Of a stretch of 64,000 nucleotides of DNA, positions 49,004 through 60,349 are shown in pieces. The stretch covers positions 241,001-305,000 of the forward strand of contig QPFY01000001.1 in NCBI GenBank assembly GCA_003665825.1, given 5' to 3'. The number at the start of each line of letters is the position of its first letter. Within the stretch, counting starts at the first letter, position 1. A program made the translations under genes and the position numbers. This DNA comes from Microbotryum silenes-acaulis (Eukaryota; Basidiomycota; Microbotryomycetes; Microbotryales; Microbotryaceae). The notes beneath the pieces were generated by a model, which saw nothing but the letters and a program-made list of their open reading frames with translations, was not told where the DNA came from and searched no databases.

Positions 49004-49506
49004 CTAGTAGATGGGTACTGCAACGCTGTGCGTTTGGAGCCGCCGGTCTGGCTATCAGAGAGCCATCGTTCCGGTGCGGAGCGTGACTGGTTCCTGTCTT
49101 TGGCTTGGATGCATTATCTGGCTTGAAAGACACGGGTCGCTGAACAACAAGATTTCTAATATCTCCATTGAGTACAGTCCACCAATGCACGTCTTGCCGA
49201 GCCAAGTTCGCCATCCTCGATCGTGGCCCCTGTCACGTGCACTTCGACGTTGCAAGCCTCTTGACTACCTCTGTGCTCTCTATCACCGCCCATACATCAG
49301 TCAGTCCGCCAAGGACATGCTCACGTGAAATGCTCTGATGCTGTCCATACGTATGAGAATCGATAATTCGTTGATCGTGATCGAAAAAATGGAAAGAGCT
49401 CACTTGCGGGTTACAGGGGTATGCATTAAAAGGATGATGCGAAAAGAGAGAAACGAAAAAAGAACGCCGAGAGCCATCTCGCTAAACGACCAAAACGAGC
49501 GCTCGC
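49004..49506. other. Convergent 3' intergenic region (EFM5 / CSN5)
   Basis: About 500 bases between convergent stops; A-rich near 49380-49470. No gene supported. Confidence 0.5.
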
Positions 49507-51225
49507 CTAAAGCGTCACAGGGGGCAGCTCCAAGTGACCGCCACTTCGACCCTGTTGCGCCAACCTCCCCCCATTGAACAAGGTATCCTTGATCAACATC
49601 CCAATGAGGTTTTGGCTCGCCTCGGCGGACATCTTGTTGCTATCCCTGACCGCACGAGCGAGCGGGGTCTCTTCCTCCTTCTTGGCCGTACCGTCCTTGT
49701 CTTTGGAGGACGAGTCGCGGGATTTGGCACGAGCGGCGGCGATGATGGGGGACATGGCTCCGATTCCGCAGCGGTGTTGGACCGAAGAATCCGTCTTGGA
49801 GAGCTTCTCGACGAGATCATCGAGTTGCGCGGTCGTATATGCCCGGTTCTATCATCATCACATCCACGCGCACCTTCCGAGGTCAGCATCGACTCAATAT
49901 ATGCCGAGTACACCGGTTGTGAAGGGGGCTTACGGTGACCATAGGGGATTGACTCAACGTCGTGACCCAATACTTGTTCCACAACTTGTCGAGCAGTTCG
50001 GTGTCGCGCGTCGACTTGAAGTGCGAGATTTCGAGCGGGTAGTACGAGTTGGCGTGCACACCGAAATCTTCGATCTTGTTCAGCGGGATCGATTGATATT
50101 CGGAAGCCGCGGCGTTCGGAGGAGCGTAATTCTGTAATAGCAAGTCGAAGTTATTTCGTCAGCTCCGAGGTACGGAACGGGCGAACGAGGCCACTCACGT
50201 CAGGGTAGGTTCGGAAAGCGCCGATTTCGACTCGACCAGCCGAGATGGTGCGGTTGGGGTCGATCTGATGCAACGAGACATATGACCGAGGCTCAGCTTT
50301 CGGTGCTACATACATACAGCACGAGTGGACTTGTCCAGGCCGGCGAAGAACCTACCACCACAGCCAAGAACGGATCTTCAAAGGCTTGATGAATCTTTTG
50401 CGTCTGCACATCGATACCGGAAAGCCAGCACCCGTAGCCAGGATGGGAGTGATACCATCCGATGATGTTTTCGAGTCGTCCGATCTGAGAGAAGGGAGTC
50501 AAGGAAGGATCAGTATCCCGGTCCAGCGAGTGGGGTGGGGGTTGCGAGCGCCCCATTCGGAGCCAGAAAGATCCGTTGAGTAACGCACAGCAGAGGATGA
50601 CTCGATATACTGAATCATGAATTCGTTGGCATCGTTCTGGGCATTGACTCGGGTCTCGGTGCCGACGACGGGGAGGGCGAACGCATCCATGACGACCATC
50701 GTGTCGCCGTCGAGCTTGCCCTGCATCAACCCCATGATCTCGTACTGTCCGCCTGACCGGGCGTGCATCACCTGAGAGAGCCAAAGTAGACGTAGACGAT
50801 AAAGCTGAGCTTCTCGGATCGACCTGGCTCCCCCACTGGTTTGTAAAACTGACCATCTTGATGAGCGCGACGGCCGAGATGCGCACATGCTGGAAGTAGT
50901 GCGGGTCCTTCTTCCATGGTTGCGCGGCCAGTTGTCGTCTCTGCTCGGCTTGATCGTGGCGAAAGATCGAGTCGACCTGTGGGAGCGAAGTCCGAGGTGA
51001 TGAGGGAGATTGAACGATCATGCGACGGTGATGGTGATGGCGATGGTGATGGTGATGGTGATGGTGGGGTCAGCCCGTGCCAGCCTACGATGTGGTTGTG
51101 CCATCGAGTACTGTAGCTATCCGAAGCAATTAGCTTACCGTCTGGATGTCATTGTTGAGCTCAAATGTCTTGCTCGCTGTCGAAGTGGCGTCGACCGTCA
51201 TCGAGCTCGACGAAGCAGCGGCCAT
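49507..51225 (-). CDS. CSN5: COP9 signalosome subunit 5 (deneddylase)
   Basis: Catalytic JAMM metalloprotease of the COP9 signalosome, which removes NEDD8 from cullin-RING ligases. Seven exons: 51225-51139, 50976-50854, 50771-50589, 50484-50356, 50264-50199, 50131-49934, 49848-49507, all phase 0; 375 aa. Motifs: [50 protein letters not shown] with the upstream glutamate; the JAMM motif [18 protein letters not shown] with two histidines, serine and aspartate; [49 protein letters not shown]. All metal-binding residues are present, so an active deneddylase is expected. A Lys/Glu-rich tail segment ([16 protein letters not shown]) is less conserved. CSN3 of the same complex lies 9 kb away. Confidence 0.97.
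51022..51067. repeat. GATGGT hexamer repeat in CSN5 intron 1
   Basis: About seven near-perfect GATGGT/GATGGC units in tandem within the first CSN5 intron (minus-strand gene). Simple-sequence tract. Confidence 0.85.
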
Positions 51226-51960
51226 CGTGTGCTGTGGTGGTGGTGGTGGCGAAGTCAAAAGCGCACCAAAAGACCAAAAGTGGGGCCGCGTTTACCTCGA
51301 TCAGATTCATCTCAACGCGGGACCGCGGAACAGGAATGACAATGAACACAGTCAGAAGAACCCCTAGGTTGCAAGCGAGAGCAACACACACAAAAAACAA
51401 AAGATCAAAAAAAAAAAATGATAAGGAAAGAAAATGTAGAAGAGGTGCGAGAGCAACACAAAGAAAGGAGCAGGAAGCTGAAAATAACTTGGCGAATGAA
51501 CAAAAGGTGGCCCAGATTCAACGAAAAATGATGATGTAGCTTGGCCGCTCGAAGCGGATAGAGGTGAACATGGAATTTATAACACTGAAGAGGGGAGTTC
51601 TGTGCGCGACGTGAATCAAACGCCGACGTCGGGCAGATATGAGGTTATTTTTGCGATCCAGAGCGAGCACGACAGACGCGCGTCCAAGCTCTTCCAGCAG
51701 TCGGTAGTCCTCGACCTAAAGTGCGGCGGATTTCTGTTTTGAGATTGATTTTAGACGGGTGGTGATGACCTTGGTGAAACATAAGAGCGATAGAGGACTT
51801 GATTCGCCCGAAGCAAAGTCGGGGGTCGTGATGCACAGAGATGATACAAGCGAGGCCGGGAGACGAAGAGAGGCCGAGAAGACGCCGGAAGGGGCGGGAA
51901 TTGCAGTGGGGGTGCAGATAACGAAGTGGACGCGAGACGGACCAGACGGGAGCGCGAATT
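51226..51960. other. Intergenic, CSN5 promoter side / LARP 3' side
   Basis: About 735 bases; A-rich and purine-rich on the plus strand near 51390-51540, which is pyrimidine-rich on the coding strand of CSN5's upstream neighbour. No gene supported. Confidence 0.5.
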
Positions 51961-54900
51961 CTATGCGGTAACGGTCGATGGTGTTGTAGAAGCGGTTGTC
52001 TCTTCCTTGGCGGCGGGCGTAACGTCCTCGGCTTGACTACCCGAAGATATCGTCGTGGCGGCGGTACCTTCCCCGCCATCCTCAGACGAAGCCTCGCTCT
52101 CCTCCCTCCTCTTCTTGTTCGTCAGACTCGACGCCGGCGAAGGGGGTACAAACGCGCTCGCGGTGACGGCCGCCGCCATCTGGAGACCGGGGACGTGGTG
52201 CGAGTGCGCGATTCGGGCCGGGATCGCACTGGGCAGAACCCACTCGGGCCAATGCTGACGCAGTCGCACGAACTCGCCAGAGACTTCGAGCATGGGCGTC
52301 AAGATCATGGTATCGCGGACGATCTTGCGATCGGACGTCAGGTTCTTAATGCGGTTGAACGAAGCAATGATAGTCACCTCGATCCAGCCGGCCGCGTCCA
52401 TCTGAGAGAGATGGCGAGGGCGACAGAACGAAAAATGAGCCAGAGCCCCGGAATTCGATGCCATCATCCTCGAAATTAACTCACCTTGGATCTCAAGTAC
52501 ATGTCGCGACACAGATTGTCGACCGAAAAGTACCACTCGAGCTGGCCCAGAAGCCAGTATCGTGTCGGGTCGAGCACCCTCGGGTCAACGTATGGCTGAG
52601 CCTGCTCGTAGGCCCAGGGTGCAACAGCGTCGGGGAGAGCGACGGTTCCGTAGGCGGCCTGAGCGTGCCAATACGCTGTAGTGGGGTCAAGGTAGCCCGC
52701 ACCATGGGGTTGCTGTGCCGCAGCCTGGGCTTGTTGCCCCTGATGCAACGACGACGACGACCCGGGTCCTCGAGGGTTGGATCCCTGATAACCACCTCGA
52801 CTCGACATGGATCCACTACGACCACCGCGGGCGGTAGGGCCTCCTCGAGAAGCATGAAGACCACCTCGAACGGTGGTTCCCGATCCCGGGTGACGACCGT
52901 GGGTCGAAGGGCCGTTTTGGAAGGGTGCTTGGGCGTTGCCGTTGGGCGTGGGTTGGCCCTTAGATGCTTGCGACGTGGGAGCGTTAGGAACAGCCACCGA
53001 GACAGAGCTCGAAGACTGAGAAGCAGAAGCCTTGTTGGCCGAGGGCGCCGTCGCCGAAGTAGGTGAAACCGTCGCATTCGGTGCCGACTTTGGCGCGGAA
53101 GAGGCAGACTCGCCTTCAGTAGCAGCCTGAGCGCCGTTCTTCAAAGCCGGCGCATTCTTGGACGCAGCAGCAACCGTCGACGTGGCGACAGCGGAAGTAG
53201 CAGGTTGGGCCGAAGGAGAAGAAGTGGAGGGGGCGGCCTGTTGCGTGGGCGGGTGTGAGGACGGGGAAGAGTTAGGCTTGGAAGGCAGGGGGTGGTCGGT
53301 CGGTCGGGTGGAAGCGGGGTTGGATGAAGATGTGGAAGCTACGTTCGCATTCTTGGCCGAGCCAGCGTGAGCGGGCGTAGCCGGCGACGGCGCAGCGGCT
53401 GCCACAGAAGCTTGTGCAGCCTTAGGCTTCTTTTCACCAGCAGCTCGCTTACTTGCTCCACCGACAACGTTCTCCTCAGCACCCTTGTCGGCTCCACCGG
53501 ATTCCCTCCTCGAGCTCGTCCCCGACTTGGGTACCCGCTTCTCGCCCGAGGCACCGAACAATCGGCTCGACGATGTCGGGTTGACCGTGATGTCGGCCTT
53601 GATGGGGATCCACTTTGTCTTTTCAGCTGTAGGTGGGAGAAGGCTACGAGGTCAGCAAAAGTCACAATTGACGGGAGTTGACGAATGTGCCACGTCGCGT
53701 GACCTCGGCAGACGCGCCTGCGAAAGGCTCGCGGAGAACAGAGAAAACGTACCCTTCTTCTTGTTCTGCGCCTCTTCGATCTCAGCTTCGTTGGATGCAC
53801 TCGCTGCGGATCCATACTTCTTCACGGGCACGGCGGGCTTGGCGGCTTCGGTATTTGGCGAGGGCCATGACTCGACGTCTCCGACGGGCACGGGTAGCGG
53901 CGCGGATGGCACTCCGTTCCATCCTTCGGTGCTGCGCTTGACGATTGGGGTCGACGCCGAATTCTGAGCCGCCGTGGGAGCGGGAGTGGGACTGGAGTTC
54001 GAGGTGGCGGAAGGTGGCGGCGGCGGGGTCATAGACGATGTCGGTGCGCGAGGGCCCGATGTAGCGGCGGCGGCCTTCGCAGCGGCCTCCTTTTTCGCGA
54101 GCTTGGCGGCTGATTTCTTGGATGCAGGCGCCGGATTTGTGCCGGTCGATTTTTGAGCAGAACCTGATACAGTTGTTGTTGCTGCGGATGAAGATGATGC
54201 TGTTGGTGCAGAAGCGGAATTCGGTGCGACGGGCTCAGCGGCTTTGGCAGCGGCGGCTGCGGCGGCGAGTTGGTCCTTCCTAACGGCCCAAACGTTCACG
54301 GTCGGAAGAACGGGAGCCGGCTGCTTTACGACTGGCGCGGGTACGACGGGAGCCGGGGTCGGCGCCGATGCCGATGCCGATCCCGCCGGCTGCGGCTGCG
54401 AAGTCTTGAAAGAAGTGATGGTATGTTCATCTATGGGTGTGCTCGCTACCGTCGATGCATTCTCTGGGGTATCAGAGCTGTGGGACAGAGCCGGGGTGGA
54501 GGCTTGGGTCGACGGAGCAGTCGCGGTCGGAGGCAGCGCGGTGGTTGGGAACGTGGGCGAAGGAAGTGGTGGTAACGAGTCGTCCGTGTCGTCGGCCCAA
54601 TCCAGAACGGGTCGAGAAGCGGGTAGAGCTGGTGTGGGCACGGTCAGGGACGCTGGCCGGGAGTGGCTCGGATCGGAGGCGGCCATCGATGACCCGGCGG
54701 GTGCGACGGCGAGCGACGACGATGGACCGGCGCTGGTGGCCTCTGCGACCGCGAGCGAGGGCGCGACCGGGCCAGACAACGATGACCGACCGTGCGACCC
54801 AACCCCGTTCGCTGTTCGGCCCGAGATGGACGACGCAGAAAATGCAGAGTGGTTCGAAGGCTTGGTCGACGTTCTCGGCTTCGAATAGGCGCCGCCTTTG

Positions 54901-55313
54901 CTCGAGAAAGAGGTCGAGCTCATCGCCGCCGCGGTGTGAGTCGCCTTGCGAGAGCTACGGTCCTTTTTCTCGAGCGTGACCCAGCCGTCATCGTTGTGTG
55001 CGCTCGAGTCCGGGTCGGCTGTCGAGTCCTTGGAGTGTAAAGTATCGTGGTGAGTGTTGTGCAGGGTCGAGTCCGCCCGCCAGTTGTCGGACGTTGACGC
55101 TTTCGACGACGAGGCCATCGGTGCGCCGTGCAATGGCAATGGCGATCCCGACGAGGGCGCCATAGCAGCTGATGCAGCAGCTCCACCAGCAGCGGACGAC
55201 GAAGAGGCAGCGTGGTCCATCGAGGAACCGTTCGTCGCAGACGAGGACGATGAGGTCGGATCAGACGAGGACAGCGATTGAGCTCGTTGGGCCCAGGTCG
55301 GTGTAGAGCTCAT
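51961..55313 (-). CDS. La-motif RNA-binding protein (LARP1/Sro9-like)
   Basis: RNA-binding protein with a single La motif, of the class binding poly(A)/5' ends of mRNAs for ribosomal proteins and translation factors. Exons: 55313-53753, 53626-52485, 52401-51961; 1047 aa. Residues 1-850 are disordered and Ser/Ala/Pro/Thr-rich, with a conserved island EKTKWIPIKADITV and an RG/Gly-rich stretch (THGRHPGSGTTVRGGLHASR). The La motif is LLGQLEWYFSVDNLCRDMYL|RSK-MDAAGWIEVTIIASFN, then RIKNLTSDRKIVRDTMI, crossing intron 2. It is followed by EFVRLRQHWPEWVLP. No RRM follows and no DM15 repeats are seen, closer to yeast Sro9/Slf1 than to animal LARP1. Long antisense open frames over the Ser/Ala-rich part are by-products of composition. 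Confidence 0.93.
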
Positions 55314-56707
55314 CGTTCGTTCGCGGCGCGGCGCTTGAAAGCGAAAAGAGAAAGGTCGGGCGCGCGCCGCGGGGGCTGGCGTCAGTAGGCGTCAGTAGTG
55401 CTCTTCTCACACTTTCTACCTGCTCTGACTCGCGACGACTCGCAAGGGCCGGCTGCTGGCAGGTTGAGCTTGCCCCGCCCGACTTGGGCGCGCGGCTCAC
55501 ACGGCGCTAATTAGGCTTGCAGCCCGTCACCGCCTGCAAACGGCCAGACTTACCGCTTTAAGGCCCAATGTGCTGCGCTACCTTTGCCCAAACTGAAAAG
55601 GGACACAAGGGGAAAAAGGGACGCTTTCAAGCGCTGCTCGTCGCTGAACCAGCAGGTCGATCTCTTACGAGAACTGGTAGGGGTAAGAGTCGGGGTGTAG
55701 TCAGAATGTCGCAAGGGTCGAGCTGAACGGTAATCTGCCAGGCTCGTTCAAGAGTTCACCGTGTTTTTGGCGGGTACTAAGTGATCCCCGAGTCGACCTC
55801 GGCTGAATGCCCCTATAAGTGTGGGACGTTATCGCGCGGACCTCATGACCTCGACACCGAAGAAAATGAAAACTCGACAAGGCCCGTGAGACTGACCGAG
55901 CGGTAGTGCGACCCCCGACAGCACCAGTACCACGACTGCCGCGTGGGGCGGGGGGCGCGGTCCCAGTCTCGATCAGTCGCCCCTATTACTTCACGCGCGA
56001 GTGTGCCACGAGTCGCACGGATATCTCTTGCTGAATCGTCGATCATGAACACTCGGGATGTTTACCGAAATAACTTACTCTGGTGATGTCTGTTCGGTGT
56101 AGTACAGTAAATTAAGTTGATCGAGGTGGTCAATTTAGGCATGGATCACGCAGGCGCTCGCTCGCCGCCGCCTCCGCAGTGTCGTCCATGTTTTCCTGCG
56201 TCCCGACTCTCGAGTCTGTGCCTACGTCTCCGCCCGCCGTGCCTACATTCACTGCTGCCTTTGATCTTGTATCTATCCCGACCCTCAACCAAGTGACATA
56301 CGTGGTACATCGACCGTCAACTGAGCAGCGGTGACCAGTTTCGCCAGCCAACTTCAAGTGAACGCGTCGCGTCGTGTGTCGGTCGTGGTTGTGTCACGTC
56401 GCACGCGCTCGGTTAGACAGCTTCTCCACGCGTGATTGCCGGTAACTCGCTTCCGCTCGATTCTCGGCCCCTGTATGTTCCTAGTCAGGGGATCAGTCCA
56501 CCGTTTCTCAACTGATCGTGAAGCTCCTTTCCCTCCCCAGTGGTACCCTGTGGACTTTGATTGCACCGCTCGCCACGCGTCGGTCGTCAACGTATCGCAC
56601 GTCTACGCACCCCCCACCCGCTCGATCAAAGGAGCTCCTGCTTCCCAAGTCGCCATCTAGGATCCCGTCCAACGGTCTCACAGTCGCGCCAATAGCTCGT
56701 CCTCACA
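55314..56707. other. Divergent intergenic region (LARP / DUF4048-like)
   Basis: About 1.4 kb between two divergent start codons, with no supported gene. The last 300 bases before 56708 are pyrimidine-rich and likely 5' UTR with several out-of-frame ATGs. No specific control site could be assigned. Confidence 0.45.
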
Positions 56708-58645
56708 ATGGAGTCACCACTCCCTCGCCGAACCTCCGCGATCGTAGCCTCATCGTCGTCAGTCGGCTCGAATCCGCCCAGCACGTGCACGCCCCCATCC
56801 GCCTCTCGCCACCTCAAGAGGCTCTCCCTCAGCACCTCGACCTCGTCCCTTTCCTCCCAGACTTCGTTTGACTCGCCTACATTGGCTCGGACTAGCAACG
56901 GCTCTCGAGCCTACACGTCGCATTCACCTCACACCCCTCATCGCTCGACTCAGCACGCAAGCGGTCCGACTCGGTCATCACTTTCTTCGCACCCGAGTGA
57001 GTCCGACGAAGACCTCGAAGAGGATCGCGACTCGACACCGTTGGCCTCAGTCTCGGCCGCGTCCGACTCCTCATCAAAACCAGCATGGAACTTTCCTTCC
57101 CCGATTCCTGCCTCGTCGACCTCGGCCCCTTCGAGCGCTCATGCGCCACGGGTCGCTACCATGGGCGGGCCGGCCGCTCATCATCGACCGGGTCCGCGCT
57201 CACGAAGGGGAAGCAGCATCTCCTATAGTTCCAGTTCGTCTCTTCTCTCGCTCGACCCTCATCTATTCAACGGGGCGAGTTTGACTCAGGCCGTAGGGGC
57301 TTCCAAGGACAATTTGGGGCTTGGGTTGGGACTCGAGTTGGGTTCGGGGACAATTGGCGTGGCCGAGAACGATGATGGGTCGGACGCGACATCCTCGGCC
57401 TCGACCTCACCCCGGCAATCGAGGAGGAATAGCAGCTTGTCAACGAGTGTTTCATTCTTGTCTCCGACGAGATCAGCCAGTGGGATGACGGGCTCGTCAC
57501 GGCCGACCTTGACGGAGCAGAATGCCGATCTGCTGAGCTTCATCGCCAAGAAGGAGCGCAAATGTCTTGACTTGCGAGAAGGTGAGTCTCTTGAATGCTC
57601 TTGCTTTCCTTAACAACAATTTGCCAAGACTAAAATCCGTTCGATCCACTCTGGCACAGAGCTCAAACGCCACGAAGCCGAACTCAAATCGCTCAAGTCC
57701 AAATGGGAATCCATCGTCGCGAAATCGCTGCATTCTCCGACGGCCCCACCCATTTCAGCCTTCCCTTCCCGTTCCCCGAACTTTGCCGATCCAGGTATGC
57801 CACGAGGCTCTTCGCACTCCTTCGACATCCATCTCCTCGCCTCGACCTTCGATCCAATGGGGGACGAGGCACTGAGCTCGGTCCAATCGGCGAACTTGTC
57901 TTCAGTCTCGTCGCCAGACGTAGGGGAGAGCGTCCAAGCGGCCAAAGCTTGGGTCGGCGGCGTCTTTGGTCGCGTGATGAGCACCGTCGACGAAACGCTC
58001 ATGAACGTCGTCGGAGCTCATCCACCTTCTTCGTCTTCTTCGTCGTCGATCTCGAGTATGGCCTCGACGAGTTCTGAATCGAGTGGACTCAGGGTTTTGA
58101 AAGAGGAAGATGAGGACGATTCGTTGGCGTCGACGATCATGTCGACTTCGACAAAGGAACTCGTCATTGAGGAACTTCAACGCTCTTCCACCGCCTCAAC
58201 TTCGATCCCGACTCCAGTGGAGCAAGGCGATGTCCCCACTTCAGCTTCGAAAGCCCGACCTCGAACAACACTCGACGTCCTTTCCTCCGGATGGGGCAAC
58301 ATGTCCAAGCGGCTCTCAACGGTCAACATCGGTGATACGATTCGGTCCTCGCAGAAAGCTGCATCGGGGTTCGTCGATTCGTTCGAAAACTCCATCGTTT
58401 CAGCTTTGGGACCGTTGGACCTCCCGCCTCCTCATCCTTCTTTATCAATCCCTGCCACCGAGGACGAGGAGAATGTCGCCGTCGTCAAAGGCTATCGAAG
58501 ACCTTCGAGGAGTACCAAAGATCATCCGAGGGCATTGAGGGAGTCGAGTAGAGCGAATGTCGTCGAATCGATCGGGGTGGTGGAAGAGGTTGATGAGGAA
58601 CGTGTCGAGGGGGGCAGTGCGCCAGCGGAGAAAGGTAGGCGTTGA
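56708..58645 (+). CDS. Ser-rich coiled-coil protein, DUF4048-like
   Basis: Two exons: 56708-57581 and 57660-58645; 619 aa. A Ser/Pro-rich disordered N-terminus (about 270 aa) leads to a short coiled coil rebuilt across the intron: QNADLLSFIAKKERKCLDLR, EELKRHEAELKSLKSKWESI. Next come DPMGDEALSSVQ, then AKAWVGGVFGRVMSTVDETL, and a C-terminal region with LDVLSSGWGNMSKRLSTVNI and a charged tail. The ERK-L-LREEL-coiled-coil pattern followed by WVGGV-type amphipathic segments resembles the fungal DUF4048 family; this is from memory of the pattern, not a search. It is probably cytoplasmic or peripheral-membrane. Function unknown. Confidence 0.78.
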
Positions 58646-58905
58646 GGTGGTGGTCTTGATGCGGCTCTTTTCTTCTCTTCTTTATCTTTTCTTTTCTTGC
58701 ATCACCTTAGTACTGTATTTTTGGCCTGTGCTAATACGCATATCCATTTGCCTTCACGGCAGAACCACGCTGCCAGTTGCCGCACTTGATCGAACGAACG
58801 CATGGGGAGAGCCAACTCATTACATCGTACACCGAAAGCGTCATATAGTAGTCGAAGATACATGGGAATAAAGCGAATCAAGGAGATTATAGATTAGGAG
58901 AGCGG

Positions 58906-60019
58906 TCACATCTGAAAATAGACCGTCATAACAACCAAGGCGAAAGCCAACGAGCCTTTAAATGTCGGCGTCGACAGGCACCCCGCACCTGCACTCTTAC
59001 TGAACCTACCAATGGCAGTGCCCGCCAGTGAATTCCCTTCGGCCAGAGAAGCGTTGGTCGACTGTTCAGAGGAGGAGGAGGATAAAGGAGTGGTAGAAGT
59101 GGTGTTCGTAGAAGTGGAATCGGTGGTGGGCCCAGTCGTCGAAGTGGCGTTCGTCATTTCGCTCGAACTGGGAGAAGTGGTGTCGGGGGTGGTGTAGGTC
59201 ATGTTGGGGATCGTGATACCCGTTCCTTCAGCAACTTCTTTCGTCAAGTTGGCGTAGACGATGTCCACGTTGGAAGGGGAGACCGCGGTCGATGATGAGG
59301 GTATGTCGTGGGTCGTATTGAGGAGGGCTTTGGTCCGTGTCGAGGTTGGGGACTCGGATGTGGACTGGGTTGACTTTTTCTTCGAAGAAGGGGAGGAGCG
59401 CTGGTCCTTCGGTTCAATATTACCCTCATCCGCTGCTGTTGCGTTGGGGTGTGTGAGATGAACTGCGGAGAGAATAGTGGCGTTTAGAAGTCAGCTTCCT
59501 GCCCGTGGGCCCGACCCAGTGAAGCACCCCAAACTTGAATGTACCTCCAATGCCCCCCTTCTTCGTTTCCGACAACTTGTAGCTCGCACACGTCGTGTTC
59601 TCCACCTCATTCACAAACGGGAGTTGCTGGACCGTACATCCTACGACGCACAAATTGAGTCAGTTACAAGACTAGCTTGAGAAAGATAGGGGTTCGGAGC
59701 CCCTTTGTTCGACCCACTCTTCATGACACATTGCCGATAGAGCTTGCCGTATTCCCGATCTTGACAACGACATTTCACATTCGTGAACTCCTTACACTGA
59801 ATTCAATACCAAGCGGTGCCCAGTCGGGAGGGTCAGTGATACGAAACGGACGCCGCTAGGCATAGACGTGTGGCGCGAACGACGACCGCTCGGACTGACC
59901 GACGTGTTAGGCGCGACGCGCCTCGCGCAATCGATGCCGCATGGAGGCAAGCTAGGAGCAGCATAGACGGACGTGGAAATGGGTGCAACAAAGGTGAGAA
60001 GAAGGGTCCTGGGGAGCAT
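58906..60019 (-). CDS. CFEM-domain GPI-anchored cell-surface protein
   Basis: Four exons: 60019-59900, 59796-59718, 59640-59545, 59462-58906; 283 aa. Signal peptide MLPRTLLLTFVAPISTSVYA, then a CFEM domain spread over exons 1-3. Its eight cysteines are in PSLPPCGIDCARR, CKEF, VKCRCQDREYGKLYRQC, RCTVQ and TTCASYK, matching CFEM spacing. A Ser/Thr-rich stalk with several N-glycosylation sites follows (NMTYTTPDTTSPSSSEMTNA). The C-terminus has a small-residue site (KSAGAGC) and a hydrophobic tail (GSLAFALVVMTVYFQM), as for GPI anchoring. CFEM proteins act at fungal surfaces, some in heme or iron uptake and adhesion. The aspartate used for heme binding in Csa2/Rbt5-type proteins is not in an obvious place, so a heme role is unproven. 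Confidence 0.88.
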
Positions 60020-60349
60020 TATGGCGAGGAGCGTGAATGCAGCGACCCAGTAAGGTGCCGGAGGGAGAGAAAGGTTTTTGGATGGGGAACGGAGTCCTTG
60101 AAAAAGTGGTCAGTCTGTACGGCGTACGATTCCAAAATGTATCTCACCACGATGGTGAGCGGCTGTCCCAAACGCTACTTGAAGCACCTCAAATTGGCGG
60201 CCTAGGGGCCACACTAGTCAATCGCCAACGACCGCGACCGTTTCTCGCGGGCAGCCGAAGAACGGTGAACGAGCGCACGGACTTCGTGATTGCAACTACA
60301 GGCCGGGAGCCGCCCGTCGATGGTGGCTATGCACATACTACGACATCTC
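60020..60349. other. Intergenic
   Basis: About 330 bases between the CFEM protein start and the CSN3 stop on the same strand. No gene seen. Confidence 0.5.

Noticed and set aside
51022..51067. GATGGT array considered as a CRISPR-like or functional repeat
   Set aside because: Units are contiguous without spacers and lie in a spliceosomal intron of a eukaryotic gene; it is a simple microsatellite.
53974..54888. Long plus-strand open frames rich in Ala/Gly/Asp over the La-motif gene
   Set aside because: They are antisense to a well-supported minus-strand gene and arise from its Ser/Ala/Pro-rich codon composition.
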